Positions 1 to 7,652 are shown, numbered from the stretch's first letter. The stretch is 20,689 nucleotides of DNA from DATLOJ01 sp035536315 (GCA_035536315.1 DATLOJ010000102.1:1-20689), one strand, 5' to 3'. The notes: a model not told the origin generated them from the letters alone. Translations and numbers: made by a program.

Positions 1-1659
1 TACGTCTGGCTCGCGGCCCTTGCGTCTGTAATGCCACGACTTAATAGTGGTCGAGCCAAAGAGTTGACGATCTTCTTATTGATTGCGACTGGGATCGCCC
101 AGGTCGCATGGTCGTTCTTCATCTGGCAGGGAATAGGGGACCCCCAAGGCTTCCATTACGGAACGTTTTACGCCCCCAACCAATACGCGGGTTACATCGG
201 AATGGTCGCTCCCTTGGTGCTGGTCCCGTTTTTTGTTTCGCGCAACCCTTTGAGAGTTTTTCTGTGGGGATTTCTGGGGGCTTTCGTTTACCTCGGGATA
301 TTCCTCACCGGCTCGAGGGCGGGCCTGGGAGCGGCCGCGGCTGGTGCTCTGATAACCGGGGGAATTGCTGCCCGCAAATCTCCCAGGCTGACAGCGATCA
401 AGGCGGCTGGTTTGATTGCCATTCTGATTGCCCTGTCGCTTGGAGTCAGGCCTCTGATTTTTCCCGACAAGGTTTCTTTCGGATCGAGTTCCGCAACCGA
501 GTCCGGCCAGAAGAATCGCATCGACGACAGTCTCAAGTTCAGGTTCCTCTGGGCGGAAGCGGCAGTGCGCAGCGGGCTCGACCGGCCCCTTTCGGGAGCG
601 GGCCCCGGAACCTTTGGGATGAGGATGTTCAAGTTTCAAGGACCTCAGGCCTCCTGGGCACGCGCGGCTCACAACCAGTACCTCGAGGCCTGGAGTGACG
701 GCGGCGTCCTGTTGTTCCTGGGCATTTTGATCCTGCCTTTGATGGTGATTTGGAAGGTGGGCAGCCGCTGGGATTTCGTTGACATCGATCCGACATCTCA
801 GTGGGACGCCGGCCTTCTTGGGGGACTCGCGACCGGCTCTGTCCATATGTTGTTCGACACCGACTGGAGCTTCCCAGCATTCGCGGCCGTCTTCGTCATC
901 CTCGTTGCACTTTTAGCGGCGAGGCTTCGCGAAATTTCATTTGCAGCAAAACCAATTCGACTAGTGTCCGCCGTCATTGCATCGGCAACCCTGATTGGGG
1001 TTGCGGCGGGGCTTGCTGCTCCCGAGCTAAGGGGATCCTCAGATGGGGCAACGGCTGCCCGCCGGGCTTCCTTGCTCAAGCCCTACAGCGCAGAGCCACA
1101 CGAGTTTCTTGCCAATCGCGACGTACCTACGGACGACAAGGACGCGCTTGCACCGGCCCGCGCCAGCATTCAGAAGGCGATTCGTGTGAAGCAGATCGAG
1201 CCGTCGTTGTGGTGGCGCCTGGCTGAAATCGAGGCGATGCTGGGACGTCCCGATGCAGCGCGTTCGGCCTACCGGCACGCGCAGAAGATAGGTCCCCATG
1301 CGGTGAGGCTCTATTTGGTGTGGTCCACGTTTGAGTTGGAACAAGGGGATCCCCGGCGAGCGGAGTTTCTTGCCCAGCGAGGTCTCAACCTGATCAAGGC
1401 CCGTTTAGATGAGGCGCGTTTGATATCCACCAAGGCCCTGCTATTGATAGCCCGTGCCAGGGCGGAGATTGCGCTGGGGGATGGGGAAGCGGCGGTCGGC
1501 TCTGCTGTAGAGGCAACCAAGACGGCCCCTGGTATCGGCGACATCTGGCAGGGGTTGGCCGAGATCGCCTGCGCTACAGGCGATCCTGCCCGGGCCGCTG
1601 AGGCTTCGGAGAACGCTGTGAAGCTTGGAGTGCCTACGGATCAGATCGCGAAGTGCTGA
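1..1659 (+). CDS. O-antigen ligase / Wzy-family membrane protein with C-terminal TPR region (5' partial)
   Basis: The frame is open from base 1. The first ATG (31) lies inside what looks like a membrane-rich region, so the true start is almost certainly outside the window. Many hydrophobic helices are followed by family landmarks: a GTFYAPNQYAGY segment (like the GTFxNPNxxA motif of Wzy_C proteins) at about 160-195, LTGSRAGLG at about 304-330, and a long extracytoplasmic loop carrying AHNQYLE near 665-686. The last 180 or so residues (from about 1060) are soluble, helical and TPR-like. Known members polymerise or transfer lipid-linked glycans on the outer face of the membrane; the superfamily also includes pilin O-oligosaccharyltransferases (PglL/PilO type). 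The gene ends 3 nt from the convergent proline dehydrogenase at the end of the pilus operon. Family is confident; substrate (polysaccharide or pilin) is unknown. Confidence 0.88.
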   Translation, partial: YVWLAALASVMPRLNSGRAKELTIFLLIATGIAQVAWSFFIWQGIGDPQGFHYGTFYAPNQYAGYIGMVAPLVLVPFFVSRNPLRVFLWGFLGAFVYLGIFLTGSRAGLGAAAAGALITGGIAARKSPRLTAIKAAGLIAILIALSLGVRPLIFPDKVSFGSSSATESGQKNRIDDSLKFRFLWAEAAVRSGLDRPLSGAGPGTFGMRMFKFQGPQASWARAAHNQYLEAWSDGGVLLFLGILILPLMVIWKVGSRWDFVDIDPTSQWDAGLLGGLATGSVHMLFDTDWSFPAFAAVFVILVALLAARLREISFAAKPIRLVSAVIASATLIGVAAGLAAPELRGSSDGATAARRASLLKPYSAEPHEFLANRDVPTDDKDALAPARASIQKAIRVKQIEPSLWWRLAEIEAMLGRPDAARSAYRHAQKIGPHAVRLYLVWSTFELEQGDPRRAEFLAQRGLNLIKARLDEARLISTKALLLIARARAEIALGDGEAAVGSAVEATKTAPGIGDIWQGLAEIACATGDPARAAEASENAVKLGVPTDQIAKC

Positions 1660-1662
1660 CTC

Positions 1663-2571
1663 TTATCCTCTGATCAGTGCCTCGGCAAAGAACCTCATAT
1701 TGGCTGGGCGCTCCGCAAGGCGGCGCATCAGGTACGGGTACCACTGGTCTCCGAATGGCACGTAGACCCTTACTGCGTATCCCCGCTCGGCCAGCCCAAT
1801 CTGCAACTCTCTGCGCACGCCGAACAGCATTTGGAACTCGATCCGTTCGAGCGGTAAAGACAATCGCCTTGCGGTCTTGACTGCTGCTCTGACGAGAAGG
1901 TCGTCGTGGGTCGCCACGGCCGTGTATTCGCTCCCCAGCAAAAGCATCTCTAGCAGCTCGATGTAGTTGCGGCTCGTCTCGTGGCGGTCGAAGGAGATCT
2001 CATTCGGTTCGTCGTACGCCCCCTTGCAAAGACGAATCTTGGGCGCAAGGGGGAGCAGCCCCTCGATGTCGCGGGCCGTACGCTTCAGATACGCCTGAAG
2101 ACAGAGAACGACATTGGAGTGAGTTCCCAGGAGCTTTCGGTACATCTCAATGGTCGCGTCGGTGTATTGATGCGACTCCATGTCTATCGCAACGGTCGTC
2201 CGTGCCTCCGCTGCCCTTGCAACGATCTTCTCCATTCGGGCGAGGCATCCATCAAAGGATTGGTCGAGTCCGAGCTGCGTCAGCTTCACGGAGACGTGTG
2301 AGTCGAGGTGCCCAGAGACGATGGTTTCGAGACTGGCGATGTATGCGTCCTGGCCGGCGTCGGCTTGTTCGCCGGTCGAACAGTTCTCGCCGAGATAATC
2401 GAGGATCGCCCCAAGACCCCCGGTGTTTAGGTTACGCGCGGCCTGAACGGCTTCCTCGAGTGTTTCACCGGCGACAAATCGTCTGGCAACTGCCTTTGTG
2501 ATGGGAGTTCCGGTGATGAGCTTTTTCAGACCCGGCTTTCGTGCAGCCGCGAGGAGCAGGCGGTTAGGCAT
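1663..2571 (-). CDS. Proline dehydrogenase (monofunctional PRODH)
   Basis: This 302-residue protein would oxidise L-proline to pyrroline-5-carboxylate with FAD, passing electrons to the membrane quinone pool. Family motifs occur in order along a TIM-barrel domain: HVSVKLTQLGLD, VAIDMES, CLQAYLKRT, IRLCKGAYDEP, EFQMLFGVR, and near the C-terminus YVPFGDQWYPYLMRRLAERP, whose paired arginines bind the substrate carboxylate in characterised PRODHs. The length matches monofunctional Gram-positive enzymes; the PutA P5C dehydrogenase domain is absent. The ATG is preceded by TAGGAGAAC, with AGGAG 4 nt from the start. It begins only 14 nt after the pilX-like stop, on the same strand, so it is probably the last gene of the pilus transcript. 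The aldehyde dehydrogenase at 8994 does not look like a dedicated P5C dehydrogenase. Confidence 0.93.
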   Translation of the reverse strand: MPNRLLLAAARKPGLKKLITGTPITKAVARRFVAGETLEEAVQAARNLNTGGLGAILDYLGENCSTGEQADAGQDAYIASLETIVSGHLDSHVSVKLTQLGLDQSFDGCLARMEKIVARAAEARTTVAIDMESHQYTDATIEMYRKLLGTHSNVVLCLQAYLKRTARDIEGLLPLAPKIRLCKGAYDEPNEISFDRHETSRNYIELLEMLLLGSEYTAVATHDDLLVRAAVKTARRLSLPLERIEFQMLFGVRRELQIGLAERGYAVRVYVPFGDQWYPYLMRRLAERPANMRFFAEALIRG

Positions 2572-2585
2572 GTTCTCCTACGCTA

Positions 2586-4058
2586 TTACAGCTCCAGCCA
2601 GCTCGTAATGCGTGCGACGACTCCGATCGGCAGCTCGAGACCTCCGTTGTAGTTGATCCCACCGGTACCGGTCAGGGTTGAAAGCCTTCCCTGATCGACC
2701 GGAGACCCGGTGGTGTTGCAAAGGTCGTTGGCAATGACAACGCCATCGATAGTGGCGTTTCCGGAAATGTCGAACTGCTCGTGCACGAGAAAGGCACCGA
2801 CTGCTGAGGCGCTGCCGTTTCCTCGGAACGACAGGTCTCTGCCGGCAATGAAGGTCACAGGGGCCGCCAGGTCGCTGTAGCGAAGGTCGGGACCACCGGA
2901 CATGTCGATGTCTCCGGCCTTGTGTCCCGGAGAGCAGTTACTGTGGTTCTCGGCGCCAGTGAAGTAAGGCTCTGCAATGATGCTGGCAAGCCAGGGGGAG
3001 GCGTCCTCCCCGGGGTTGCCGGAGATGTCTGCGCTCCCCCTGTAGAGGTAGTAAACGCCGTCATAGGCTGTGTTGTCGTTGTATCTCCAGCGACCAAGCG
3101 TGATTCCGCCGTCGATACTCGATCCCGCGAAGTCCCATCCTCTGTAGTTGTTGGTCCCAAGCAGCGTGGGGCCGCCGCAGGGGAGAAGGCGCTTGGGGTT
3201 CTGTGTGTCGGACGCGTCGACCACCGTGTTGGCGCCCGGCCCAGCGGAGTAGGCAGGTCCAGCCTTAACTTGGCCGTTTGGACACAGGTCGTACTGACTG
3301 AACTGATAGAAGTCGCGGGGCTCTACCAACGGGACCTCTTTGGGGGGCATGCCACCGCCTGAGAGTGCAGTGTTACCAACGTTCACACCGCCCGGCGTGT
3401 ATGTACCAACGGCGGAAAGATACCCCGCGACGTCGGCTCCGCTTCCAGATCCTGTGATGTTGCCGTTCGCGTGGGCACTGCCATTCGCGCCCGTGATGTC
3501 GAGGCTTCCCGAGATCTCCAAAGAGCCGTCGGTCAGAACGGCTGCGCTGGGGCTGAACCCAGCAAAGTCATACTCAGACCTGACGACTCTGGTTCGTGCC
3601 GGATTGGCTCGGGTGGGCACAAAGCCGACAGAATAAATAACGCTGGTTGGATTGCCCGAAGCATCTTTTGGCTTGATGACGACCCATTCACCCTCGGCCG
3701 TCTTGATCACCCGTGACGCGGGGGCTGCGTTTGCGAGCCCAACGGCCCAGGCTTTCTCTGAGGGAACATCGGCAAAAGCACTGGAGGGAAGCTGCTCGCC
3801 GGTGTTCCAGGTAGTGGGGGTATGCCCATCGACCGTTGCCGTCCTGTTTTGGGTGAGCTTGAAGAGGGTGTGGTCGATACCCGAATCCGCCACGTGCAAC
3901 GACTGTTCGGACTGCCGTTCTCGCCTGACCTGGCGCAGGCCATTGATGCTTGTTGAGGTAAGGACCGCAAGGACGACGGCGAAGATACCCGCCATGCCGA
4001 TCACCATGATCATCGACATGCCGTCTTCATTTCTGAGTCGGGCGACCAATCTGTTCAT
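2586..4058 (-). CDS. PilX/GspK-like minor pilin with beta-rich C-terminal domain
   Basis: The 490-residue protein starts with a short basic leader and a class III-like signal: NEDG13 followed by MSMIMVIGMAG and a hydrophobic helix to about residue 36. The cleavage Gly is present, but the mature position-5 Glu typical of pilins is Met, as in GspK/PilX-type subunits that sit at the tip. The region after the helix (residues 40-75, LHVADSGIDHTLFKL) resembles the PilX N-terminal domain. From about residue 170 the chain is rich in Gly/Ser/Asn with recurring ISGS, DITG, DMSG and DISGN turns, suggesting a beta-solenoid like the polymer-forming domains seen in some pilus-associated proteins. The ATG follows TAGGAGTT closely. 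It is fifth of six pilus genes, downstream of the PilW-like gene by 49 nt. Role as minor pilin is inferred from position and N-terminus. Confidence 0.85.
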   Translation of the reverse strand: MNRLVARLRNEDGMSMIMVIGMAGIFAVVLAVLTSTSINGLRQVRRERQSEQSLHVADSGIDHTLFKLTQNRTATVDGHTPTTWNTGEQLPSSAFADVPSEKAWAVGLANAAPASRVIKTAEGEWVVIKPKDASGNPTSVIYSVGFVPTRANPARTRVVRSEYDFAGFSPSAAVLTDGSLEISGSLDITGANGSAHANGNITGSGSGADVAGYLSAVGTYTPGGVNVGNTALSGGGMPPKEVPLVEPRDFYQFSQYDLCPNGQVKAGPAYSAGPGANTVVDASDTQNPKRLLPCGGPTLLGTNNYRGWDFAGSSIDGGITLGRWRYNDNTAYDGVYYLYRGSADISGNPGEDASPWLASIIAEPYFTGAENHSNCSPGHKAGDIDMSGGPDLRYSDLAAPVTFIAGRDLSFRGNGSASAVGAFLVHEQFDISGNATIDGVVIANDLCNTTGSPVDQGRLSTLTGTGGINYNGGLELPIGVVARITSWLEL

Positions 4059-4107
4059 ATAACTCCTATCGGCAGGTGAGGGAACACGTCTTTAGCATGT
4101 GAGGTCC

Positions 4108-4725
4108 TCACGGGGCGCTCGCATTCCGGAGCCTGACTTCGGTCTCAACCGTTCGCCGTGGAGCTCTGACGGCAGGGACGGAGTCTGCAGTGAATGTGAT
4201 CCTGATGACCGTTGCCGCCCCCGCGTTAGGGGTTGCCGGTTTGCCGTTCGTGCAGGGGTTGACCCTTGGTGTGGCGTCCATGCAGTAAGAGAAGATCGCT
4301 GGCGGAGCCGGGGACGCGGCAGGCCCTACGAATTCTCTCGCAATGACCTTGGGGGTCGCTCCGGCTGTGTCCGTTTTTCTGTGAAGTTCCGCCTCGGCCC
4401 CGACTGTTACCACGCTCCAGGTGATCTTTTCCCCCAGGTCTTGCTGGTTGTCCCGGTCGTAGTCGACCCAGAAGTGCGCCGCAGTGGCCGTGGAATCGGA
4501 GTACATACGCCTGGCTTGCCGGACTTCCCTCTCCATCCGGTCCAAGGAGACACGGAGCGCGATGAGCGCTTCAGAGTCCTGAGTTGTGAAGGTCTGGGTG
4601 CGAAAAAGAGCGATCGTCCCGGTCAAAAGCACCGACCCCACGACAAGGCCGAGTGCCATCCCCACCATCATTTCGGGAAGAGTCACGCCCTCTTCCCGGC
4701 GGAAGAACTCCAGTATTCGCCTCAT
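4108..4725 (-). CDS. PilW-like minor prepilin
   Basis: I place the start at the ATG at 4725. It gives MRRILEFFRREEG13 followed by VTLPEMMVGMALG, a standard prepilin leader with Glu at mature position 5, and it overlaps the stop of the upstream minor pilin as ATGA, implying translational coupling. A longer in-frame reading to 5046 has no pilin sense and runs through the neighbouring gene. The 205-residue product has one N-terminal helix, a helical spine (LDRMEREVRQAR) and a small globular domain with a probable disulfide (YCMDATPRVNPC). In characterised systems PilW-type subunits join PilV and PilX in a tip complex that primes pilus assembly. Val at +1 and Pro at +4 are less usual than Phe and Ile/Val. 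Confidence 0.9.
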   Translation of the reverse strand: MRRILEFFRREEGVTLPEMMVGMALGLVVGSVLLTGTIALFRTQTFTTQDSEALIALRVSLDRMEREVRQARRMYSDSTATAAHFWVDYDRDNQQDLGEKITWSVVTVGAEAELHRKTDTAGATPKVIAREFVGPAASPAPPAIFSYCMDATPRVNPCTNGKPATPNAGAATVIRITFTADSVPAVRAPRRTVETEVRLRNASAP

Positions 4726-6323
4726 GACCCCGTCCTTGGCATGACCAGCTTGGAAGGGTAAACCGTCGTGTCGTAGGCGAATAATGCTCCCTGCGAGCCT
4801 GTGGCCGAGGTCACGACGATCTTGGCCTCGATCCAATTGTTCCGCGCTATTTGCCTCGAAGTAGAGATGTTCAAAGGTACTGACACTTCCTGGAACGGAC
4901 AGGGGTCCGTCCCTACAACAGGAACCAGGTTGATCGTTGTGGTTGCAAACGTGGTTCCGACCGTGGTCGTGTCGGAGCTCTTCTCTCTTAGAAAGACGGA
5001 GAACACGATGGGCTGGTTGCAAACAAAGTCGTTGGAGCCAACCCAAATAGTCATGTCCGCCTGCCCCTGGAAAGTAGACCTCTCCGGCAGCTGATAGTTC
5101 CAGTTCACCATGTTGACCGGAAGCGCTTCGGTGGCCAGGTTGTTTCCCTTTCGGACGTAGCGCCCGACATTTGCACCTCCGTTGCCAGCGGTCGTCAAAT
5201 CCTGCGAGTATCGGAACAGGGTGGACGAAGTGCTGGTCACTCCCGACATTGAGAGGTTGACTTGGGCGTTGGTATCTCCTGTTGGGGGCGTCGGCCGGTT
5301 GTGAAGGACCAGGTTGACCGGATCCAGGAGAGTGACGGTCAGCACGGCGGCGGCAGCTTTGGTGCTCGTGGGCTCAACTCCCGAGGCGGCGGTCAACACC
5401 ATGTTGTATGTACCGACCGGCTCCAATGCGCTGGGTTGCAGGGTCCACACGGCGAAAAAGCTAAGCGTCTGACCGGTCACGACATTTCCGGTGTCGACGA
5501 CGCCGCTCGCGTTGGTGTCGGTAAAGGCAGACACCGTGTCTGTGGGACTGTCGAACTGGCCGTTCGAGTCGACATCCCTGTAGAAGGAGATGGTCCAGGG
5601 TCGGCCGGCCGGACGCGGCAGCGTCAGATCGTAAGCATCCGGGATTCCTTGATTCTTGATCGAGAACTTGAAAACAACCTGTTTTCCCTGCCCGACAGAA
5701 AGAGCTTGAGTTACAGGGGAGAGGGTGAATTTCGGAGTCGGCAATCCACGCTTAGCGCGGGTGATGAACGATGAGGCGGTGAAAGAGTCGGTGTCTCCCG
5801 CCCCCGCGGTCCATTCCAACCGAACCGTCATTCGTTTGTAACTTTGCCCGGTGCCTCCCTGCGCGGTGTCATCGACCCACGTGACATAGCGGCGGCTGGT
5901 ATACCGCTGACCACTTACTGTGTGGGTAACGGTGTGGGGGTTGACCACGCTCGTTCCAGCTCCGGCAGCCCGCACGATGGGCTCGCAAAGAAGAGGGCCG
6001 GATCCGTCGGGATCGAGGAATGCGGTGCCCGTGTGTCCAGGGCACGAAGCGAGAATATTGGCGTCGCCTGCCAGGTCGCTCGTTCGCATGACAATGTTTT
6101 CGTACTGCATATCTCTGGCCGCCTCGATGGCTTGGTTGCCAAGGGCGGTCGCCAGCTGATAGTTCTTCACCTCGCGAATAGTCCGGTATGCGGAGATCGT
6201 TGAGTAGCTGAGGGCCGTGGTCAGCACGCTGACCACCATCAGGGAGGCAAGCGCTTCCGCGATGGTGAAGCCGGACTCATCGTCCAGTCGTCGTCTTATT
6301 AACGAGCTAATTCGCATCAACAT
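4722..6323 (-). CDS. Large PilV-like minor prepilin with Ig-like and jelly-roll-like domains
   Basis: This 533-residue protein has a prepilin N-terminus: LDDESG18, then FTIAEALASLMVVSVL with Glu at mature position 5. Such proteins are usually 130-250 residues, so this is unusually long. Residues 19-190 form the pilin module (probable C94-C113 disulfide). Residues 198-333 look like an Ig-like/CARDB-type domain containing two EF-hand-like loops, DVDSNGQFD (250-258) and DTNASGVVD (269-277), which resemble calcium sites. Residues 335-533 are beta-rich, possibly a jelly-roll or lectin-like domain, with C435 and C475. The architecture suggests a tip subunit displaying an adhesin head. The gene overlaps the PilW-like gene by ATGA. 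The start could be either of the ATGs at 6323 or 6317; no strong ribosome-binding site is visible. Domain assignments beyond the N-terminus are inference. Confidence 0.87.
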   Translation of the reverse strand: MLMRISSLIRRRLDDESGFTIAEALASLMVVSVLTTALSYSTISAYRTIREVKNYQLATALGNQAIEAARDMQYENIVMRTSDLAGDANILASCPGHTGTAFLDPDGSGPLLCEPIVRAAGAGTSVVNPHTVTHTVSGQRYTSRRYVTWVDDTAQGGTGQSYKRMTVRLEWTAGAGDTDSFTASSFITRAKRGLPTPKFTLSPVTQALSVGQGKQVVFKFSIKNQGIPDAYDLTLPRPAGRPWTISFYRDVDSNGQFDSPTDTVSAFTDTNASGVVDTGNVVTGQTLSFFAVWTLQPSALEPVGTYNMVLTAASGVEPTSTKAAAAVLTVTLLDPVNLVLHNRPTPPTGDTNAQVNLSMSGVTSTSSTLFRYSQDLTTAGNGGANVGRYVRKGNNLATEALPVNMVNWNYQLPERSTFQGQADMTIWVGSNDFVCNQPIVFSVFLREKSSDTTTVGTTFATTTINLVPVVGTDPCPFQEVSVPLNISTSRQIARNNWIEAKIVVTSATGSQGALFAYDTTVYPSKLVMPRTGS

Positions 6324-6447
6324 TCGATTATGGCCTCGATCTCGAGTACTTCACCGGCTTGTTAAGGATTCGACAACCTATCCCCGCTTCTTGAGCTTGA
6401 AGACCCATCCGCCTAATGAAATTGAATTTTTGGACCAAAGTCCCCTG

Positions 6448-6912
6448 TCAGGCAGTCTGGTTGGGGGGGCCGACCGTGTAAATGCCCGTGTCACAGGTGT
6501 CTACATCCTTTTTGGCGGCTCCGATGTCGCTCTCGAATGTGGAGAGCTTCCAGTCGAAGGTGGCGTCATCTCGAGCGTGTTTCGCCTGGATACAGAACTT
6601 TGTGCCATCCGCATTCGTTCGGACGATCAACGAAACCTCAGCCGAGGGGTTGTAGCCCTCTTGCTCAAGCTCACCACCTGGGGAGGTGTCGGTGGTGTAG
6701 AGGCCGTTGCTCTCGGTTGAGAATGAATGTTCCGCTCTCACAGCGCTCTGGAGTGCCGATTCCGCCGCTGCCCCCCACCCGCGCTGGCGTTGGTTGAGAT
6801 AGACGGGGATGGCGATTGCCGCTAGGACCGCGATAATCAAGATGACGATCAATAGCTCGATGAGCGTGAAGCCGCTCTCACGCTCTTGTTCTTGAGCCGT
6901 TCCCGTCTCCAT
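6448..6912 (-). CDS. Type IV pilin, second copy of a tandem pair
   Basis: The ATG at 6912 gives a 154-residue prepilin with leader METGTAQEQERESG14 and mature FTLIELLIVILIIAVLAAIA, Glu at mature position 5. An upstream TTG frame extends into the terminator-like hairpin at 6959-6986 and is unlikely to be used. The C-terminal domain has FCIQAKHAR and a later Cys (DTCDTG) that can close the usual pilin disulfide loop. It is clearly a paralogue of the pilin at 7016-7468: both share NGLYT, the EGYN segment, AKHAR and xDWKxxxxESD. Compared with that copy it has a weaker ribosome-binding site (only a GGGGG run about 14 nt upstream) and lies behind the hairpin, so lower expression is expected. It could be an alternative major pilin or a minor pilin. 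Confidence 0.93.
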   Translation of the reverse strand: METGTAQEQERESGFTLIELLIVILIIAVLAAIAIPVYLNQRQRGWGAAAESALQSAVRAEHSFSTESNGLYTTDTSPGGELEQEGYNPSAEVSLIVRTNADGTKFCIQAKHARDDATFDWKLSTFESDIGAAKKDVDTCDTGIYTVGPPNQTA

Positions 6913-6958
6913 GTTTTGCTTGACTGCCCCCTTGTGAACTGTACTGAGTGTGTGACGC

Positions 6959-6986
6959 AAAGGGGGCCTCCTGCGAGGCCCCCTTT
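6959..6986 (-). terminator. Perfect 12-bp hairpin between the two pilin genes (terminator or attenuator)
   Basis: AAAGGGGGCCTC, a four-base loop, then GAGGCCCCCTTT: both arms match perfectly over 12 bp. It lies 29 nt after the first pilin stop and 46 nt before the second pilin ATG. The 3' arm ends in TTT but no longer T-tract follows, so it may act as a partial terminator or as an RNA-stabilising 3' end for the first pilin mRNA. It is nearly symmetric and could work from either strand; the pilus operon is the only transcript expected here. Confidence 0.8.
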
Positions 6987-7015
6987 GATCAACTAGTAGC
7001 AGTTAATAACGGCGC

Positions 7016-7468
7016 TTAGGTCAGTGCAGCTCCACCCAGTGTGTACGTGGCTGGGCATGTGTTGAGCGTGTGATCAGGCTTACCGTTGTCGCTCTCGTAG
7101 ACAGCGAACTTCCAGTCCCATGATGCTTCTCCACGGGCGTGCTTAGCCTGCATGCAGAACTTGGTCCCAGTGGCATCCGTGAACGCCCTGACTTCTACGT
7201 CAGAAGTGTCGTTGTAGCCCTCCGTAGCAAGCTCGGCCTCGTCGATCGTGTACAGACCGTTGTTGCCGGTCGCGTACGACTCCTGAGCCTCAGCCGCGTT
7301 GCGAAGCGCGGACTGCTGAGCTGCCGCCCAACCCTTCTTCCTCTGGTTCAGGAAGACCGGAATGGCAATGGCAGCCAGAATGGCGATGATCAGGATGACG
7401 ACAAGAAGCTCGATGAGCGTAAATCCTTGCTCACGCTGTTCTTTCATCTCGTGAAATCGATTGAACAT
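7016..7468 (-). CDS. pilA: Major type IV pilin (PilA-like)
   Basis: A 150-residue prepilin: leader MFNRFHEMKEQREQG15, then FTLIELLVVILIIAILAAIA with Glu at mature position 5, the assembly helix, and a compact C-terminal domain with a probable disulfide between FCMQAKHAR and the NTCPATY segment. After cleavage and N-methylation by a prepilin peptidase (not in the window) it would form the pilus filament. It is likely the abundant subunit, because it carries the best ribosome-binding site of the window (AAAGGAGGTGA, 9 nt before the ATG) and is followed by a strong hairpin that would limit read-through. It lies 184 nt downstream of pilC, with a structured intergenic region that may hold its own promoter. 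Symbol given by family, not by proven orthology. Confidence 0.95.
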   Translation of the reverse strand: MFNRFHEMKEQREQGFTLIELLVVILIIAILAAIAIPVFLNQRKKGWAAAQQSALRNAAEAQESYATGNNGLYTIDEAELATEGYNDTSDVEVRAFTDATGTKFCMQAKHARGEASWDWKFAVYESDNGKPDHTLNTCPATYTLGGAALT

Positions 7469-7475
7469 ATTGTTG

Positions 7476-7493
7476 TTTCACCTCCTTTTGAAA
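7476..7493 (-). promoter_or_regulatory. Near-perfect Shine-Dalgarno of the major pilin inside a small hairpin loop
   Basis: On the minus strand TTTCA-AAAGGAGG-TGAAA precedes the pilA ATG. The anti-SD complement fills the 8-nt loop and the 5-bp stem is perfect. This fits very efficient initiation at an exposed SD. A role in regulated access is only a possibility. Confidence 0.75.
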
Positions 7494-7512
7494 TGAGATC
7501 AAAATCCTTGGT

Positions 7513-7636
7513 TCCTAGTAACAACCATCGACCTAATGCTGCCCCATCCTTGAGCGGAAACACTAGGACTTACGTCTCAAATGTCCGCCACGCAGAGTCA
7601 CGGTTTCATTCACGGGTCGTGAGACTAAGGTCCCGT
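7513..7636 (-). promoter_or_regulatory. Inverted-repeat-rich pilC-pilA intergenic region (possible structured leader)
   Basis: Three pairings can be drawn on the minus strand. GGACCTTAGTCTC (7633-7621) pairs with GAGACGTAAGTCC (7578-7566) except for two mismatches and one wobble. TCCTAGT (7568-7562) pairs perfectly with ACTAGGA (7519-7513). ACGGG (7636-7632) pairs with CCCGT (7616-7612). The first pairing shares bases with each of the other two (7566-7568 and 7632-7633), so the folds compete in part. I cannot match the region to a c-di-GMP riboswitch or any other class I know, and no convincing -35/-10 pair stands out. It may equally be a promoter with operator sites. Confidence 0.35.
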
Positions 7637-7652
7637 ATGTCTGGGCTGCCGA

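Noticed and set aside
76..846. A 256-codon minus-strand frame opposite the O-antigen ligase
   Set aside because: Composition is typical of antisense of a GC-rich membrane gene; no family motif and no ribosome-binding site.
4726..5046. N-terminal extension of the PilW-like gene
   Set aside because: The extension runs through the coding part of the upstream minor pilin; the ATGA overlap and prepilin leader at 4725 decide the start.
7566..7600. Sigma-54 promoter upstream of pilA (TGGCGG-N4-TTGAGA on the minus strand)
   Set aside because: The essential GC of the -12 element is missing, and sigma-54 is not expected in most actinobacteria.
7469..7652. Cyclic-di-GMP riboswitch (GEMM) before the pilin genes
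   Set aside because: I looked for the conserved GEMM-I core segments and tetraloop receptor pattern and found none.
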